Part shown: positions 44,547 through 54,410 of the stretch, in pieces
Position numbering within the stretch: position 1 is the stretch's first letter
Layout of the letters: each line of letters opens with the position of its first letter
Assembly: GCF_004363215.1 (NCBI RefSeq)
Contig: NZ_SNYS01000009.1
Span: 173,278-237,277 of the forward strand
DNA from: Methanimicrococcus blatticola
GTDB lineage: Archaea; Halobacteriota; Methanosarcinia; Methanosarcinales; Methanosarcinaceae
DNA: 64,000 nucleotides
Reading direction: 5' to 3'
The notes under the pieces: generated by a model
What the model was told of the DNA's origin: nothing
Seen by the model: the letters and a program-made list of their open reading frames with translations, nothing else
The model's database searches: none
Translations under genes and position numbers: made by a program

Positions 44547-45764
44547 ATGTCAATTCAGTCGACCGATTTACCGGCAAAAAAAACAATTGTTATTGTCCGC
44601 TACGGTGAGCTGTCGCTGAAAAGCAAAGGTGTTCGCGATCGATACGAGCAAATTTTAAAAAACAACATTCAGCAAATGCTTGAATATCACAATGTTGCTT
44701 TTTCTAAAATCCAAAGGGATTTCGGCCGTATTTTTATTCATTCATCAGATCCGGCTGCTGCCGAGAAAGCGGCACTTGTTTTCGGTGTTGTCAGCGTGTC
44801 ATCGGCATACACTTGCCCGTCCGACCCGGCTGCAATTACCGCTCTTTGCGCTGAAATCGGCTCGGAAATGATTGCTGACGGTGAAAAATATGCTGTGCGC
44901 GCACGTCGTTCAGGGAACCACACATTTACGTCCAATGAAATCGCGCGCCAATGCGGTGATGCGATTTGGAACAAATTGGTTGAAACCGGCAAAACGCCCG
45001 CCGTTGATTTAACAAATCCCGATAAGGAAGTTTTTGTCGAGGTTCGTCAAACCAACTCTTATGTTTATTCTGAAACAATAAAAGGACCCGGCGGCTTTCC
45101 GACGGGAACGCAAGGCAAAATGGTTGTTTTGCTCTCCGGCGGCATCGATTCTCCGGTTGCGGCTTGGCTGATGATGAAACGCGGTATTGAAATTATTCCG
45201 GTTTTCTTTGACAATGAAGAATATGCCGGGTCAATTGTTGCCGAAAAAGCAATCGAAAATGCCAAAGTTTTATTTTCATGGATGCCTGGCCGGAAACAAA
45301 AAATTTACCGCATTAAAAACGGTGAATATATGAAAAAAATGATGCAGACGACAGGTCCAAAAAATATCTGTTTGATGTGCAAACGATTCATGTTCAGAAT
45401 TGCCGGTGCCGTTATGGAAAAGGAACATGCGAGCGGCATTATTACAGGCTCTTCTCTCGGGCAGGTTGCATCGCAGACCGCTGAAAATATGCTTTCAGAA
45501 ACGTATGGTTTAAGTTTGCCGCTTTATCATCCGCTGTTGGCGTTTGACAAGCAGGAAATCATTGATATTGCGCAGAGAATCGGCACATTTGATATTTCAA
45601 TTCGTTCAAACGGTGAAAAAGAGTGTTTAGCTGTTCCGGATAAGCCTGAAGTGAAAGCAGTTTTAACGGCAGCCGTTATGGAAGAAGAAAAGATGGTTTT
45701 TGATATTGATGAAATGATTCAAAAAACAGTTATGAACGCTGAAATTATTGAAATGAAGATTTAA
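44547..45764 (+). CDS. thiI: tRNA 4-thiouridine(8) synthase (ThiI)
   Basis: A 405-residue ThiI. The N-terminal ferredoxin-like part (VRYGELSLKSKGVRDRYEQIL, RDFGRIFIH) is followed by a THUMP domain and the PP-loop pyrophosphatase signature LSGGIDSPVAAWLM. ICLMCKRFMFRIAG and TGSSLGQVASQT are further family marks. It adenylates and thiolates U8 of tRNA. It lacks the C-terminal rhodanese domain of the E. coli enzyme, as is usual in methanogens. The start ATG follows CAGGAATAAGT. It is directly downstream of tRNA-Gln. Confidence 0.93.
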   Translation: MSIQSTDLPAKKTIVIVRYGELSLKSKGVRDRYEQILKNNIQQMLEYHNVAFSKIQRDFGRIFIHSSDPAAAEKAALVFGVVSVSSAYTCPSDPAAITALCAEIGSEMIADGEKYAVRARRSGNHTFTSNEIARQCGDAIWNKLVETGKTPAVDLTNPDKEVFVEVRQTNSYVYSETIKGPGGFPTGTQGKMVVLLSGGIDSPVAAWLMMKRGIEIIPVFFDNEEYAGSIVAEKAIENAKVLFSWMPGRKQKIYRIKNGEYMKKMMQTTGPKNICLMCKRFMFRIAGAVMEKEHASGIITGSSLGQVASQTAENMLSETYGLSLPLYHPLLAFDKQEIIDIAQRIGTFDISIRSNGEKECLAVPDKPEVKAVLTAAVMEEEKMVFDIDEMIQKTVMNAEIIEMKI

Positions 45765-45931
45765 CCGGAATTCGTTTTGATCATTATTTTAAGCTGAAAA
45801 TAAGCTAAAAATAAGCTGAAAACGGCTTTTTTTAAATAGAAGTTCAGCAATATTAGAGTTAGTTTTTACATTTTATTTTTATATTTCATACATCTATTTT
45901 GAGTTTATTGATATTGAAACGGAGGCATCAA

Positions 45932-46516
45932 ATGTCAGTGTGTGATTGCGGTACGCAAGATGAATTGGTTGAATTGGTCAAAGAATATATGCTTCAGGTA
46001 AAAGGCGTTGAAGAAGTATTTATTTTGACTGAAGTTGACAAAAAAAGCATTGAGCAGCTTGAAGAAGAAGCAAAAGGAAATGTTTTAATGGGCATGGGTG
46101 AAGGCGATAATCAAGGTATTGCCGAAGTGTTCAAAAGAGAACATATTTTGTGTTTTACAACAAATAAAGAATACGTATGGCCCGAGCCGCCGAATGTGAT
46201 TATGATGCAGGGCGGCGAAATGATCGGTTTTGACTGCACGGAAGAAGAGGCCTGCAAATACGAAAATCATCCGGATTACTTGGTGATGGGCACCTTCATT
46301 ATGAACAAAGCAAAAACCGTCGGCAACACCGGAAAACCGATTGTTGTTCTTCCTCCCAAACCCTGTGATTTGGGAGAAATTGAAGTCGAGGACGCTGTTT
46401 TAGGATCACCGTCAACCCCGAGCGACGAATACATCCGTGAAGCTTACAACTTTGAAAAATCAAATGAGAAAGGCACATTTTTCCTCGGGTTTAATAAAGT
46501 AAAATGCGTGGATTAA
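45932..46516 (+). CDS. Hypothetical acidic protein
   Basis: A 194-residue, strongly acidic protein that I do not recognise. The N-terminus MSVCDCGTQDELVELVKEYML has a CxC pair; other cysteines are spaced (HILCFTT, IGFDCTEEEACKYE, PKPCDLGE, KVKCVD). The middle has two patterns that look like Rossmann-type strand-loop turns (GNVLMGMGEGDNQGIAEVF, KPIVVLPPKPCDLG). No membrane segment. Start chosen at ATG 45932, because ACGGAGGCATCAA precedes it; an in-frame TTG 33 bases earlier has no Shine-Dalgarno. A clean terminator follows. It could be metal-binding; no further claim. Confidence 0.7.
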   Translation: MSVCDCGTQDELVELVKEYMLQVKGVEEVFILTEVDKKSIEQLEEEAKGNVLMGMGEGDNQGIAEVFKREHILCFTTNKEYVWPEPPNVIMMQGGEMIGFDCTEEEACKYENHPDYLVMGTFIMNKAKTVGNTGKPIVVLPPKPCDLGEIEVEDAVLGSPSTPSDEYIREAYNFEKSNEKGTFFLGFNKVKCVD

Positions 46517-46545
46517 TTTGGTTCCTTTTAATTATAAATTAAATA

Positions 46546-46570
46546 AATCGGTTTAACCGATTCTTTTTTA
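46546..46570 (+). terminator. Perfect hairpin and T-run terminator
   Basis: AATCGGTT pairs with AACCGATT, followed by CTTTTTTATTTTA, 30 bases after the stop of the 45932 gene. Confidence 0.7.
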
Positions 46571-46919
46571 TTTTATTTTATTTTTTCTTTATTATTCTCA
46601 TTTATTACTTTTTTATTATTTTACTTTTTCATTTTTACTTTTTCATTTTTACTTTTTCATTTTTACTTTTTCGTTTTTTCAATTCGATTAATGAAAAATG
46701 AATAATTATAATTCAATTAATCATTTTTGTAGACATTTAATTGAATTATCCCTTTTTAATTAATTTATGAAAATTAATGAAAATTAACAAATTTTGATAT
46801 TATTAACTATAAATTCAAAATTTAAAATTTATTAACTAAAATTCTAAAATGAAGAATTTATTAATCGAAATCAGTAAATAAAGACTGAAAACGGATTCAA
46901 CAAACCAAATGAAAAATCC
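46571..46919. other. Simple-sequence intergenic tract
   Basis: AT-rich, with about four tandem copies of the 14-bp word ACTTTTTCATTTTT (46623-46680). From 46700 to 46910 it is rich in AATTAAT/AATTTA words. No gene. Confidence 0.55.
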
Positions 46920-47488
46920 GAAACATCATTTTCAAAATATTCAAATCCGAACGCCATTTAAAATCCAAATATAAAAATCATAAAAAATTTCAAAATTTAA
47001 CGGCGTTCGCTTTTATTTAATCAAAGAAAAAATGTTTCGATTCAAACAAAAATAATTGAAAAATCAAAGCAACCGCCTCCAACGACGCGTTTCACGAGCG
47101 AAGCGAGTGAAAGAAGGCGTTGGAGATTCTACCCATTCGTTAAATAAACCTCTAAACAGAAATTCAGAAATTAAATAGAGTTCAAAAATTAAATAAAGTT
47201 CAGAAATTAACTATGAATTTTCAGTATCGCACTCAACCCTTTTCGGGTTTTAGCGACGGCGGGGTAAGAATCCGCAATTTTCAAATTTCGTTCGTCTCTT
47301 CGAGCCGCTCGAAATTTTCAATTGCGGTCGTACTTGAACTTTTAATTTCATTAACAAACATCAAACATCCGGTTTTATTTAATTTTCAAATCCGAACGCC
47401 CCTTTTAAAATATAAAATCAGGAGAGAAAGATGTTTTTAAGGTTTAATCGGCGTTCCTCTTTTCGTTTATTTTGAAAAAGGATGTTTG
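46920..47488 (-). repeat. ABC repeat, one and a half units in reverse orientation
   Basis: On the plus strand: a diverged C (46920-47038, GAAACATC with GATGTTTC-like arm, inner CGAACGCC with GGCGTTCG), B (47077-47125), spacer, A (47272-47327) and another C (47362-47488). Hairpin A here has the inner stem ATTTCG with CGAAAT, unlike ATTTTGT with ACAAAAT in other copies, showing paired change. It lies between the 3' ends of convergent genes. Confidence 0.85.
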
Positions 47489-47510
47489 TTGATTAAAAAA
47501 CAAGAAAAAA

Positions 47511-47660
47511 ATGAAAAACAAAATGAAAAACAAAATGAAAAACAAAATGAAAAACAAAAAGTAGAGGACAGATATGAAGAAAAACAAAAATTAAAAAGAA
47601 AATAGAAAATTAAAAAGAAAATAGAAAATTAAAAAGAAAATAGAAAAATGAATAAATCAG
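47511..47660. repeat. Two A-rich tandem repeat tracts before the Msr-like gene end
   Basis: At 47511-47559 the 12-bp word ATGAAAAACAAA recurs about four times. At about 47590-47645 the 19-bp word ATTAAAAAGAAAATAGAAA recurs about three times. Both lie between the ABC repeat and the stop codon of the minus-strand regulator. Confidence 0.75.
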
Positions 47661-47672
47661 CCGGCGGCTGAA

Positions 47673-48461
47673 TTATTCTAATTTGTCGATTTTCTTGGCG
47701 TGTTCGACGAAATACTTGAAGCAGTCGTTACCCCAGTTCAAGGAGCGGTTGTCGGTTGCAACAAGGTATTTTTGTGCGTCGTAAAGGCCGTTCTTGTAGA
47801 ATAAAGAGAAGTAAAGGAAGCCTTCGGTTGTGATAATGAACAAATTGACATTGTCGATTAAATAAAGCTCGTTGTCCTTTAAAGCCATAAATTGCTGCAA
47901 GAGATCTTTGTAATCTAATCTGTATTTGTCAAAAACGTCCTGTGTCATGATGATTTTGGACGGCGTTTTGTTCTTTACCATCTCCTCGAACATTTCAAGA
48001 CTGGACGGCATGAAAACGGAAATAATTCCGGAAACTTTCTGTGCAGAGTCCAACTTTTCAACGATGATTTTATTTTGTTCAAAAACGTTTTTGGACGGAT
48101 CCTGGAACAAAATACTGTTTTCCAACTCATTGAAACGTTCAAGAAGATGATGCGGGATTGCGTTTGTGTCGTGGTCTGTCCAGAAGTCACTGGTTTCTTC
48201 AAAGACATTTAAAATTTCCACAAGCGGCGTGTAATATTTCAAAATAACTTTGCCGATCGGCGTTAAGTAGTATTCATTGTTTGTCTTTTGAATCAAATCA
48301 GCTTCAAGCAATTCTTTAATACGCGGATAAATTTCCGGCGTCTTAACGTTGAAGAATTCTTTGATTTCGAAAAGTGTGCGCGGTTTTTCATCAATTAAAA
48401 AGAGTAAATCTTTTCTTTTTTCAGAATATGTAATCAGGCTTAAGAGACCTTTTCCTTTCAT
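47673..48461 (-). CDS. Winged-helix regulator with FilR1-like (DUF1724) domain, Msr-type
   Basis: A 262-residue archaeal regulator. Residues 1-75 form a winged helix (RKDLLFLIDEKPRTLFEIKEFFNVKTPEIYPRIKELLEADLIQKTNNEYYLTPIGK). The rest matches the FilR1 middle/DUF1724 domain found in the Msr regulators that control methanol and methylsulfide methyltransferase genes in Methanosarcina. That makes a role in methanogenic substrate control plausible, but its targets are unknown. Start chosen at ATG 48461 (MKGKGLLSLIT) with GGGTGATACAA ahead; a longer in-frame start 48 bases upstream lies in AT-rich leader DNA. Confidence 0.82.
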   Translation of the reverse strand: MKGKGLLSLITYSEKRKDLLFLIDEKPRTLFEIKEFFNVKTPEIYPRIKELLEADLIQKTNNEYYLTPIGKVILKYYTPLVEILNVFEETSDFWTDHDTNAIPHHLLERFNELENSILFQDPSKNVFEQNKIIVEKLDSAQKVSGIISVFMPSSLEMFEEMVKNKTPSKIIMTQDVFDKYRLDYKDLLQQFMALKDNELYLIDNVNLFIITTEGFLYFSLFYKNGLYDAQKYLVATDNRSLNWGNDCFKYFVEHAKKIDKLE

Positions 48462-48839
48462 TTGTATCACCCGTATATTATACACAACAGACTTCTCAGA
48501 AGTTGACAATTATGACAAAAATTGTTCAATCAACATAAAAGTTATACGATAAATATACACTCTATCTTTTGTAATATAAAGTTTTCGTAAATTTATAATG
48601 AATAATACGATAATAGATACAAAATACAGATGTTTAAAAAGAGTCAAAAGAGGCTGAATAAATAATATTGAGAAAAAAGAAAAATTAGAAAAAATGAAAA
48701 CGAAAAAGAAAAACGAAAAAGAAAAACGAAAAAGAAAAACAAAAAAAATGAAAAAACAAAAAAGAAAAGAAAAGAAAAAGATTTTTAAAAAATTAGAAAA
48801 CGAAAAATGAAAAAATGAGAATGAAAAAGAACATTGTTC
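48462..48839. other. Intergenic region with AAAAACGAAAAAG repeats
   Basis: About 375 bp between two minus-strand genes. The 12-bp word AACGAAAAAGAA recurs three to four times at 48697-48740. A TATA-like TAAATATACACT lies near 48550-48561 and could serve the Msr-like gene in reverse. No ORF. Confidence 0.5.
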
Positions 48840-50318
48840 TTATTTCAAGCCCATTATTTTGTAAATGGTTTCAACGTCAATGTTTTTCTCAAACACTTGC
48901 GCCAGTTCTTCAAAACCATCCTGCATTGTAAATCCGTCTTCTTCGGCATACGGAACGCCTTTCTTTTCAGACAAGTATTTCAATAAAGCGACACGGAGAT
49001 TTTTATTGTCAAAAAAACCGTGCATTGACGTGCCGACAATCAAACCGTCTGCGCTGCAGGCGCCATCATGATCAAAAACCGGAGAGTGGGTTGATACCCG
49101 GCCGCTGTAAGCATTAAATCCTTCAACCATTTCGCCTTCAATGACTTTTAAGTAAGGATTACAGCCTTTAACTTTTGAAGAAACGCGAACCGGTTTTTCG
49201 CTGTACCCTTCTTCCTTTTCATAAACGGTTTCAATATCCAATAAGCTGAGCCCGTCTACAATTTTGCCATCGGGGGCAGTCAACGTTTTCCCAAGCATCT
49301 GATATCCTTCACCGATTCCGATGATTGGAACAGTTCCGGCTTTACTTAAGATTTGAGCAGCCATACCGCTTTCACGCAAAGCTTCCAAATCTTTTAACGG
49401 CGTTCCGGATCCGGGAAGAATAATTAAATCGGGTGTGCCGAGAGAGCTGTAAATATCAATATATTTGACAAGCGCTTGTGATTCTAAAATTTCATAATCG
49501 TTGAAGTGGGAAATTTTCGGGAATTGAATAACGGCGATTTCAACCGCGTTGTTGCCGGTTTTCTTCTCATCCGGGACCGATCCTGCGCCTTCTTTTTCAC
49601 GGAAAGACATTGAATCTTCTGCCGGAATTCTGAGACGGAAATAAGGCATAATACCGAGAACAGGAACGCCTGTCATTTCTTCAAGCTGTTTTAATCCCGG
49701 TTTTAAAATTTCAGGATCACCGCGGAATTTGTTAATAATGAAGCCTTTGATATTCTTTTTAATATCCTCAGGCAGCAGCATGAATGTGCCGTAAAGACTT
49801 GCAAAAACGCCGCCGCGTTCAATATCGCCGACAATAATAATCGGCGCGTTTGTAATGCGCGCGGTTCCGACATTCACAATATCGCGGTCATAGAGATTAA
49901 TTTCAGCAGCGCCGCCGGCACCTTCCATAATAATAATTTCGTACTCTTCGTCCAATTTCGAAAGAGCGCGGCTGAGAATTTCAGACATTTCGTCAATGGA
50001 TTCATAATAATTGCCGGCGCTTCTGTCAGCATAATGTTCCCCGAGAACGATCACCTGAGAAAAGCTGTCGCCTTTGGGTTTTAAAACAACAGGATTCATT
50101 TCCGGAATCGGATCTGCGCCCGCAGCCCATGCCTGAATGACTTGTGCGTAGCTGATTTCTTTACCTTCGGGATTCACCCACGAATTTAAACTCATATTTT
50201 GCGCTTTAAACGGCGCGGTTTTGTAATCCCGAGACATTATTTTACAAATTGCCGTAACAATAGAACTTTTTCCGGCATCCGAAGAAGTTCCGAGAATAAG
50301 CAGACGTTTCGAACTCAT
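48840..50318 (-). CDS. cbiP: Cobyric acid synthase
   Basis: A 492-residue CbiP/CobQ enzyme that amidates four carboxylates of adenosyl-cobyrinate a,c-diamide with glutamine and ATP. The N-terminal P-loop-like synthetase half (ILGTSSDAGKSSIVTAICKI, APFKAQNMSLNSW, IIMEGAGGAAEIN, ADIERGG-type VGDIERGGVFASLYGT) and the C-terminal class I amidotransferase-like half (LIILPGSGTPLKDLEAL, IIGIGEGYQMLG) are complete. The usual amidotransferase nucleophile position reads GIGEGYQ, with no cysteine, which is worth checking. The start ATG 50318 follows AGAAGTGGA. Corrinoid supply fits methylotrophic methanogenesis. Confidence 0.93.
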   Translation of the reverse strand: MSSKRLLILGTSSDAGKSSIVTAICKIMSRDYKTAPFKAQNMSLNSWVNPEGKEISYAQVIQAWAAGADPIPEMNPVVLKPKGDSFSQVIVLGEHYADRSAGNYYESIDEMSEILSRALSKLDEEYEIIIMEGAGGAAEINLYDRDIVNVGTARITNAPIIIVGDIERGGVFASLYGTFMLLPEDIKKNIKGFIINKFRGDPEILKPGLKQLEEMTGVPVLGIMPYFRLRIPAEDSMSFREKEGAGSVPDEKKTGNNAVEIAVIQFPKISHFNDYEILESQALVKYIDIYSSLGTPDLIILPGSGTPLKDLEALRESGMAAQILSKAGTVPIIGIGEGYQMLGKTLTAPDGKIVDGLSLLDIETVYEKEEGYSEKPVRVSSKVKGCNPYLKVIEGEMVEGFNAYSGRVSTHSPVFDHDGACSADGLIVGTSMHGFFDNKNLRVALLKYLSEKKGVPYAEEDGFTMQDGFEELAQVFEKNIDVETIYKIMGLK

Positions 50319-50600
50319 AATTTCCACTTCTGATAAATCAACTAATCTTTATAAAAAAATAGCTCCCCATTTCTTTACAAAAACATGATTTATAAAGGAT
50401 TTGGTTCATCTACAAAGTAAATTAAACTTGTCATAAATGAAAAACAACACCGAATTTTAAAAAACGCGAATCGCAAACAGTATCATTAAAACGACCTCCT
50501 AAATTATAATGTATAAATATGATGATAAAAAATAATTGACATGCATAATTTTTAAAGAAGTAATAAATCATAATTGAGAAATTAAAAGACAGATGAACTG

Positions 50601-51452
50601 TCATTTTATACCTAAAATCCACCCGTTTTCTTTGAGTTCCTGCCTTTTTTCTTTGTATTTCGGGTCAATGATACCAACCAGATTCCAAAAAGCCTTAGAA
50701 TGGTCTTTATGCCGAATATGACACAATTCATGCACAATCACATAATCAATAACAGGCGTTTCGGCTTGAATTAAAACCCAATTCAATTTAATTTCGTTTT
50801 GATAAGTGCAGCACCCCCATTTGCTTTTGTAAGAAGCTGCTTTAACAGATATCGGTTTTTTCCCGATTAAATCCAGATATTTATCGGCAAAATAATCAAC
50901 GCGGGAATTGAAAAAAACATCTGCCTGTTCAATATAAAAAGATTCAACCGCTTTCTTAATTTTCTTTTCTTTTTCAGTTTCCGGCAAATCAATCATATTT
51001 CGCGGCAAATAAACCTGAAGCTGCCCGTCAATCAATCTGATTTGAATCTTTTTTTCATTGTTTTCATTGACATCATAAATCAGCCGAAGCGTATAAGTCC
51101 GCCCCATATAATGAAAAGTGCTGCCGTTCTTGTATGACTGTTTTGAATTTTTCAAAACCGCCTCTTCCTTTTTGGCAGCTTTATTCAAAAGTTCAATGAT
51201 ATTTTCCTCATTTTCAAGCAAAACCGATTGAATCTCGTTTACAGAAAGAGATGCCGGCGCGCGAACAAACAAAACCGGTTTGGAATTTGCTGTTTCGGAA
51301 TTAGTTGCCTCGGACTGAATTGATTTTGAATCAAGCTTCCCGGAATCAAGCATTTCATATCGAACGGTATAACTGAGCGTTTTCTTTCGCTTTTTTGAAA
51401 AAATGATAACAGAATCCAATTGAACCGAACCGAACGGAATAACAACTGACAT
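50601..51452 (-). CDS. YgjP/DUF45-type zinc metallopeptidase
   Basis: A 283-residue metal-dependent hydrolase. The family ending VIDYVIVHELCHIRHKDHSKAFWNLVG contains the HExxH-like HELCH metal site and the downstream H. The preceding KSKWGCCTYQNEIKLNWVLI is also a family mark. It is longer at the N-terminus than the usual about 230-240 residues. Start chosen at ATG 51452 (MSVVIPFGS), with AGGTGA just upstream; this leaves 55 bases to hisE. Substrate unknown. It is the last gene of a probable homoaconitase-hisE-metallopeptidase transcript. Confidence 0.82.
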   Translation of the reverse strand: MSVVIPFGSVQLDSVIIFSKKRKKTLSYTVRYEMLDSGKLDSKSIQSEATNSETANSKPVLFVRAPASLSVNEIQSVLLENEENIIELLNKAAKKEEAVLKNSKQSYKNGSTFHYMGRTYTLRLIYDVNENNEKKIQIRLIDGQLQVYLPRNMIDLPETEKEKKIKKAVESFYIEQADVFFNSRVDYFADKYLDLIGKKPISVKAASYKSKWGCCTYQNEIKLNWVLIQAETPVIDYVIVHELCHIRHKDHSKAFWNLVGIIDPKYKEKRQELKENGWILGIK

Positions 51453-51507
51453 TGTTTTTTCACCTACGGCAGGTCTGACAGGCGGCATAATTCTAAAAAA
51501 GAAAAAA

Positions 51508-51819
51508 TTATTTGAAGCGGCGGGCAAGTTCCGCCGAAATGTCATCCGGCGTGACACCGCATTCAAAAAGCATCACTAATAAATGGAAAAGAAGATCTGA
51601 GGTTTCATAAACAATTTCTTCTTTATTGCCGTCTTTAACGGCGATAATTGTCTCAGTGGTTTCCTCACCGACTTTTTCCAATATTTTATTGATGCCTTTC
51701 GGGTCATTCAACAAAGCCGAAACGTAAGATCCTTCCGGCTGTGTTTGACTGCGTTCTTCAATAATTTTGTAAATCGTATTCAAAACGGATAAATCAGGAA
51801 TTTCAGACACATTTGACAC
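51508..51819 (-). CDS. hisE: Phosphoribosyl-ATP pyrophosphatase
   Basis: A 103-residue all-helical MazG-like HisE, hydrolysing phosphoribosyl-ATP to phosphoribosyl-AMP in histidine synthesis. Family marks are EGSYVSALLNDPKGINKILEKVGEETTETIIA and IVYETSDLLFHLLVML, including the acidic EExxE-type metal ligands. The stand-alone form, not fused to HisI, is normal for methanogens. It follows the homoaconitase-type gene by 38 bases, so cotranscription is likely although the pathways differ. The start ATG follows GGAGAAATAA. Confidence 0.93.
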   Translation of the reverse strand: MSNVSEIPDLSVLNTIYKIIEERSQTQPEGSYVSALLNDPKGINKILEKVGEETTETIIAVKDGNKEEIVYETSDLLFHLLVMLFECGVTPDDISAELARRFK

Positions 51820-51857
51820 ATTTATTTCTCCTGTTCATTGAAAAGCTTTCATTCCTT

Positions 51858-53135
51858 TTAAATTTCTCTCGGATCTGTAATTTCGCCCGTAATAGCTGAT
51901 GCGCCTGCGGTTGCGGGAGAGGAAAGGTAGACGAAAGATTTCGGGCTTCCCTGGCGGCCTTGGAAGTTGCGGTTAGATGTTGACAAACCGACTTCGCCAT
52001 CACCCAAGCGACCGAAAGAGCCGCCCATACACGGACCGCAGCACGGTGATTCAACAATCGCGCCTTTTTCCATTAAAGTTTCGACATAACCGGCGCGATA
52101 AACTTTCATATATTCAGTACGGGATGCCGGAACAACAATTAAACGAACGCCTTTTGCAATCGGATCATTGCCCATTGCGTCCATCATAATTTTAATGTCT
52201 TCAAAGCGGCCGTTTGTGCATGAGCCGACAAAAATCTGATCAATTTTTGTGCCGGCAACTTCTGTAACGGGTTTGACATTGTCAACATTGTGCGGACAAG
52301 CGACCTGCGGTTCCAGTTCGGAAATATCGTAACCGCGAACTTCTTTAAATTTTGCGCCGCTGTCGGATTTCCAATTTGAATCCAGTTTAAAATCGGGAAT
52401 GCGTTCTTTCAAATAAGCTTCCGTCACTTTATCCGGCTCAATCAAACCGGCTTTGCCGCCCATTTCAATGGCCATATTTGACATTGTCATTCTTTCTGAA
52501 ACAGATAAATGCTGAACCGTTTCGCCGGCAAATTCGGCGGCCATGTAACGCGCGCCTTCAACGCCGACATCACCGATTAAATGAAGAATTAAATCTTTGG
52601 AATAAACATGATCCGCCAATTTACCTTCAATGTTAAATCGAATGGTTTCGGGAACTTTGAACCAAAGTTTTCCGGTTGCCAAAACAGCCGCCATGTCGGT
52701 TGAGCCGAGACCGGTTGAAAATGCACCGAGCGCGCCGTAAGCGCAAGTGTGCGAGTCCGATCCGACAATCAAGTCTCCCGGGCGAACATGTCCTTTCTCG
52801 GGCAAAACCTGGTGACAGACGCCTTCATAAATATCATAATTCAAAATACCCTGTTCCTTGGCAAAATTTCTCAAATAAATGTGATTTTGAGCCGCATTCA
52901 CAGAATCAGCCGGTGATTGGTGATCAAAAACAATGACAATTTTCTCAGGGTCCCAAACTTTCTTTTCTTCTTTCCCTTCCATAATCTCATTAAAACCTTT
53001 GACGGCAAGCGGGCCTGTAATGTCATGCGTCATTGCGCGGTCAATGTCCGCAACAACAAATTCACCGGCGGAAACAGGTTTACCTGCAGCCTTTGAAAAG
53101 ATTTTTTCTGCGAGTGTCATTGGTTTATTTCCCAT
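51858..53135 (-). CDS. 3-isopropylmalate dehydratase / homoaconitase large subunit
   Basis: A 425-residue aconitase-superfamily large subunit. The iron-sulfur cluster cysteines are in FVGSCTNGR and SPCCGPCMG; substrate-side residues are in [22 protein letters not shown] and [11 protein letters not shown]. Methanogens carry two such subunits: LeuC (leucine) and HacA (homoaconitase, coenzyme B). The two differ in specificity, which is largely set by the small subunit, and that is not adjacent here. With the AksA-like gene at 7248-8456 in the window, the HacA role is possible but not proven. The start has AGGTGATATATT upstream. Confidence 0.87.
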   Translation of the reverse strand: MGNKPMTLAEKIFSKAAGKPVSAGEFVVADIDRAMTHDITGPLAVKGFNEIMEGKEEKKVWDPEKIVIVFDHQSPADSVNAAQNHIYLRNFAKEQGILNYDIYEGVCHQVLPEKGHVRPGDLIVGSDSHTCAYGALGAFSTGLGSTDMAAVLATGKLWFKVPETIRFNIEGKLADHVYSKDLILHLIGDVGVEGARYMAAEFAGETVQHLSVSERMTMSNMAIEMGGKAGLIEPDKVTEAYLKERIPDFKLDSNWKSDSGAKFKEVRGYDISELEPQVACPHNVDNVKPVTEVAGTKIDQIFVGSCTNGRFEDIKIMMDAMGNDPIAKGVRLIVVPASRTEYMKVYRAGYVETLMEKGAIVESPCCGPCMGGSFGRLGDGEVGLSTSNRNFQGRQGSPKSFVYLSSPATAGASAITGEITDPREI

Positions 53136-53416
53136 AATATATCACCTAAACTTGAAATGCAAATATTATCAATTATCGGGTTCTACTTTCCTTTTCTTTA
53201 AATAGTTTATTAAATTTTTCAAATTTTAATTTTTTGTGTCATTATAAATGACCTCTTTTGCTCTCAATTTTTTAAGAGTGTCAGTAAGTTAATGCCGCCG
53301 CCAACAGGTTCGAACAGCACCGTTTTAAAAACAAAAATGAATAAATCAATAATATGAATAAATAAATAAAAATGAATAAATGAATAATCGTTTTTAAAAA
53401 ATGAAAAAATTATAGT
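53136..53416. other. Intergenic region with a GC-rich remnant
   Basis: About 280 bp. Mostly AT-rich, but 53280-53325 contains the GC-richer AATGCCGCCGCCAACAGGTTCGAACAGCACCG. The ending GAACAGCACCGTTTTAAAAAC resembles the terminal GCACCGTTTTT of the D-type repeats, so this may be a decayed D fragment. A TGAATAAATAAATAAAAA repeat follows. No gene. Confidence 0.4.
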
Positions 53417-54214
53417 TTATTGATCAATGTTAAATTCAACCTCATAAACGCCGGTGCTGTCATAAACAACAAAAGAAACGATATTTTTGATTAAATTTTC
53501 ATTAAAACGGATTCGAGCGGTTTCATTATTAAATTCAAATTTGTCATAAATATTTTTAATGGCAACTGAGGTTTGAATATAATCTGTATGATCTGAAAGC
53601 ACGCGTTCCTGAAGTGCTTTTGTCAATTCATTTGCTAAAATTGGCTCTGTTTTTTCGATTGAGCCAAGCCCTTCACATTCACATTTCAAAACGCCGCTTT
53701 CATCCGTGAAAAACGGATAAGTTCGGCATAATGCCGGGCGCGCTTCATAAATCATACATTTTTTAGAATCAGAATTTAAAAAAATACAGCTGCCGTCATC
53801 ATTTCTTTGAAGCATCCATCCGAAAGTATGAATTCGGCCTTCTTCATCCGTTTGTTCCGATAAAGAATGAAGCATATCAATAAAAGTCGATTCTTTAAAA
53901 ATTGCCGTTTCATTTTCCGTTTCATAAAAATCAGGCAAAAGCGGTAAAATAAAATTTTCACGTAAAAATCCGGACGCTTCTATTTTTTCAATTTCATCAG
54001 GCAAAAGATAAACGGAATTATCATCTTCCGCTCTTTCGCAGCATTTCCCACACATTAAACATGAAAAGCCGGCAGATTCAACCGTTTTCAGCATTGATTT
54101 CTGCTTTCCGGCAAGCAGCTGTTTCATTTTTAGAAGTTCTTTTTCAATGCGCGTTGATCCGGAAGTATCTGTCGGGATTGATTCGAGCTTTGAAATTTTT
54201 GATATTTTTGCCAT
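53417..54214 (-). CDS. YkgJ-family cysteine-cluster protein
   Basis: A 265-residue protein of the YkgJ (UPF0153) type. The cysteine cluster CLMCGKCC (about residues 55-62) and the downstream CIFLNSDSKKCMIYEARPALCRTYPFF hold the usual metal-binding cysteines, probably zinc or an iron-sulfur cluster. The family's role is unknown. The first 40 residues are basic and helical, and the C-terminal 100 residues are not characteristic. The next gene (54411) diverges. The ATG is preceded by AAAACACGCA with no good Shine-Dalgarno, so the start is less sure. Confidence 0.82.
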   Translation of the reverse strand: MAKISKISKLESIPTDTSGSTRIEKELLKMKQLLAGKQKSMLKTVESAGFSCLMCGKCCERAEDDNSVYLLPDEIEKIEASGFLRENFILPLLPDFYETENETAIFKESTFIDMLHSLSEQTDEEGRIHTFGWMLQRNDDGSCIFLNSDSKKCMIYEARPALCRTYPFFTDESGVLKCECEGLGSIEKTEPILANELTKALQERVLSDHTDYIQTSVAIKNIYDKFEFNNETARIRFNENLIKNIVSFVVYDSTGVYEVEFNIDQ

Positions 54215-54410
54215 TGCGTGTTTTTAATTTTCCGAAATTGTAATAAGACTTGTGCCCGAACAAAACAATTAAAACCAAACGTTTAAAATGAAACAAGAAT
54301 AGATATAAATGTACATTAATTCAATTAATGACTCAATTCAATTAATGACTCAATTATATTACTGATTTAATTATATTAATAATTCAATTATTATTCAGCG
54401 GAGCGAAAAT

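Noticed and set aside
53300..53325. AGGTTCGAACAGCACC resembling a tRNA T arm
   Set aside because: No acceptor stem or anticodon arm can be folded around it; more likely a decayed D-repeat end.
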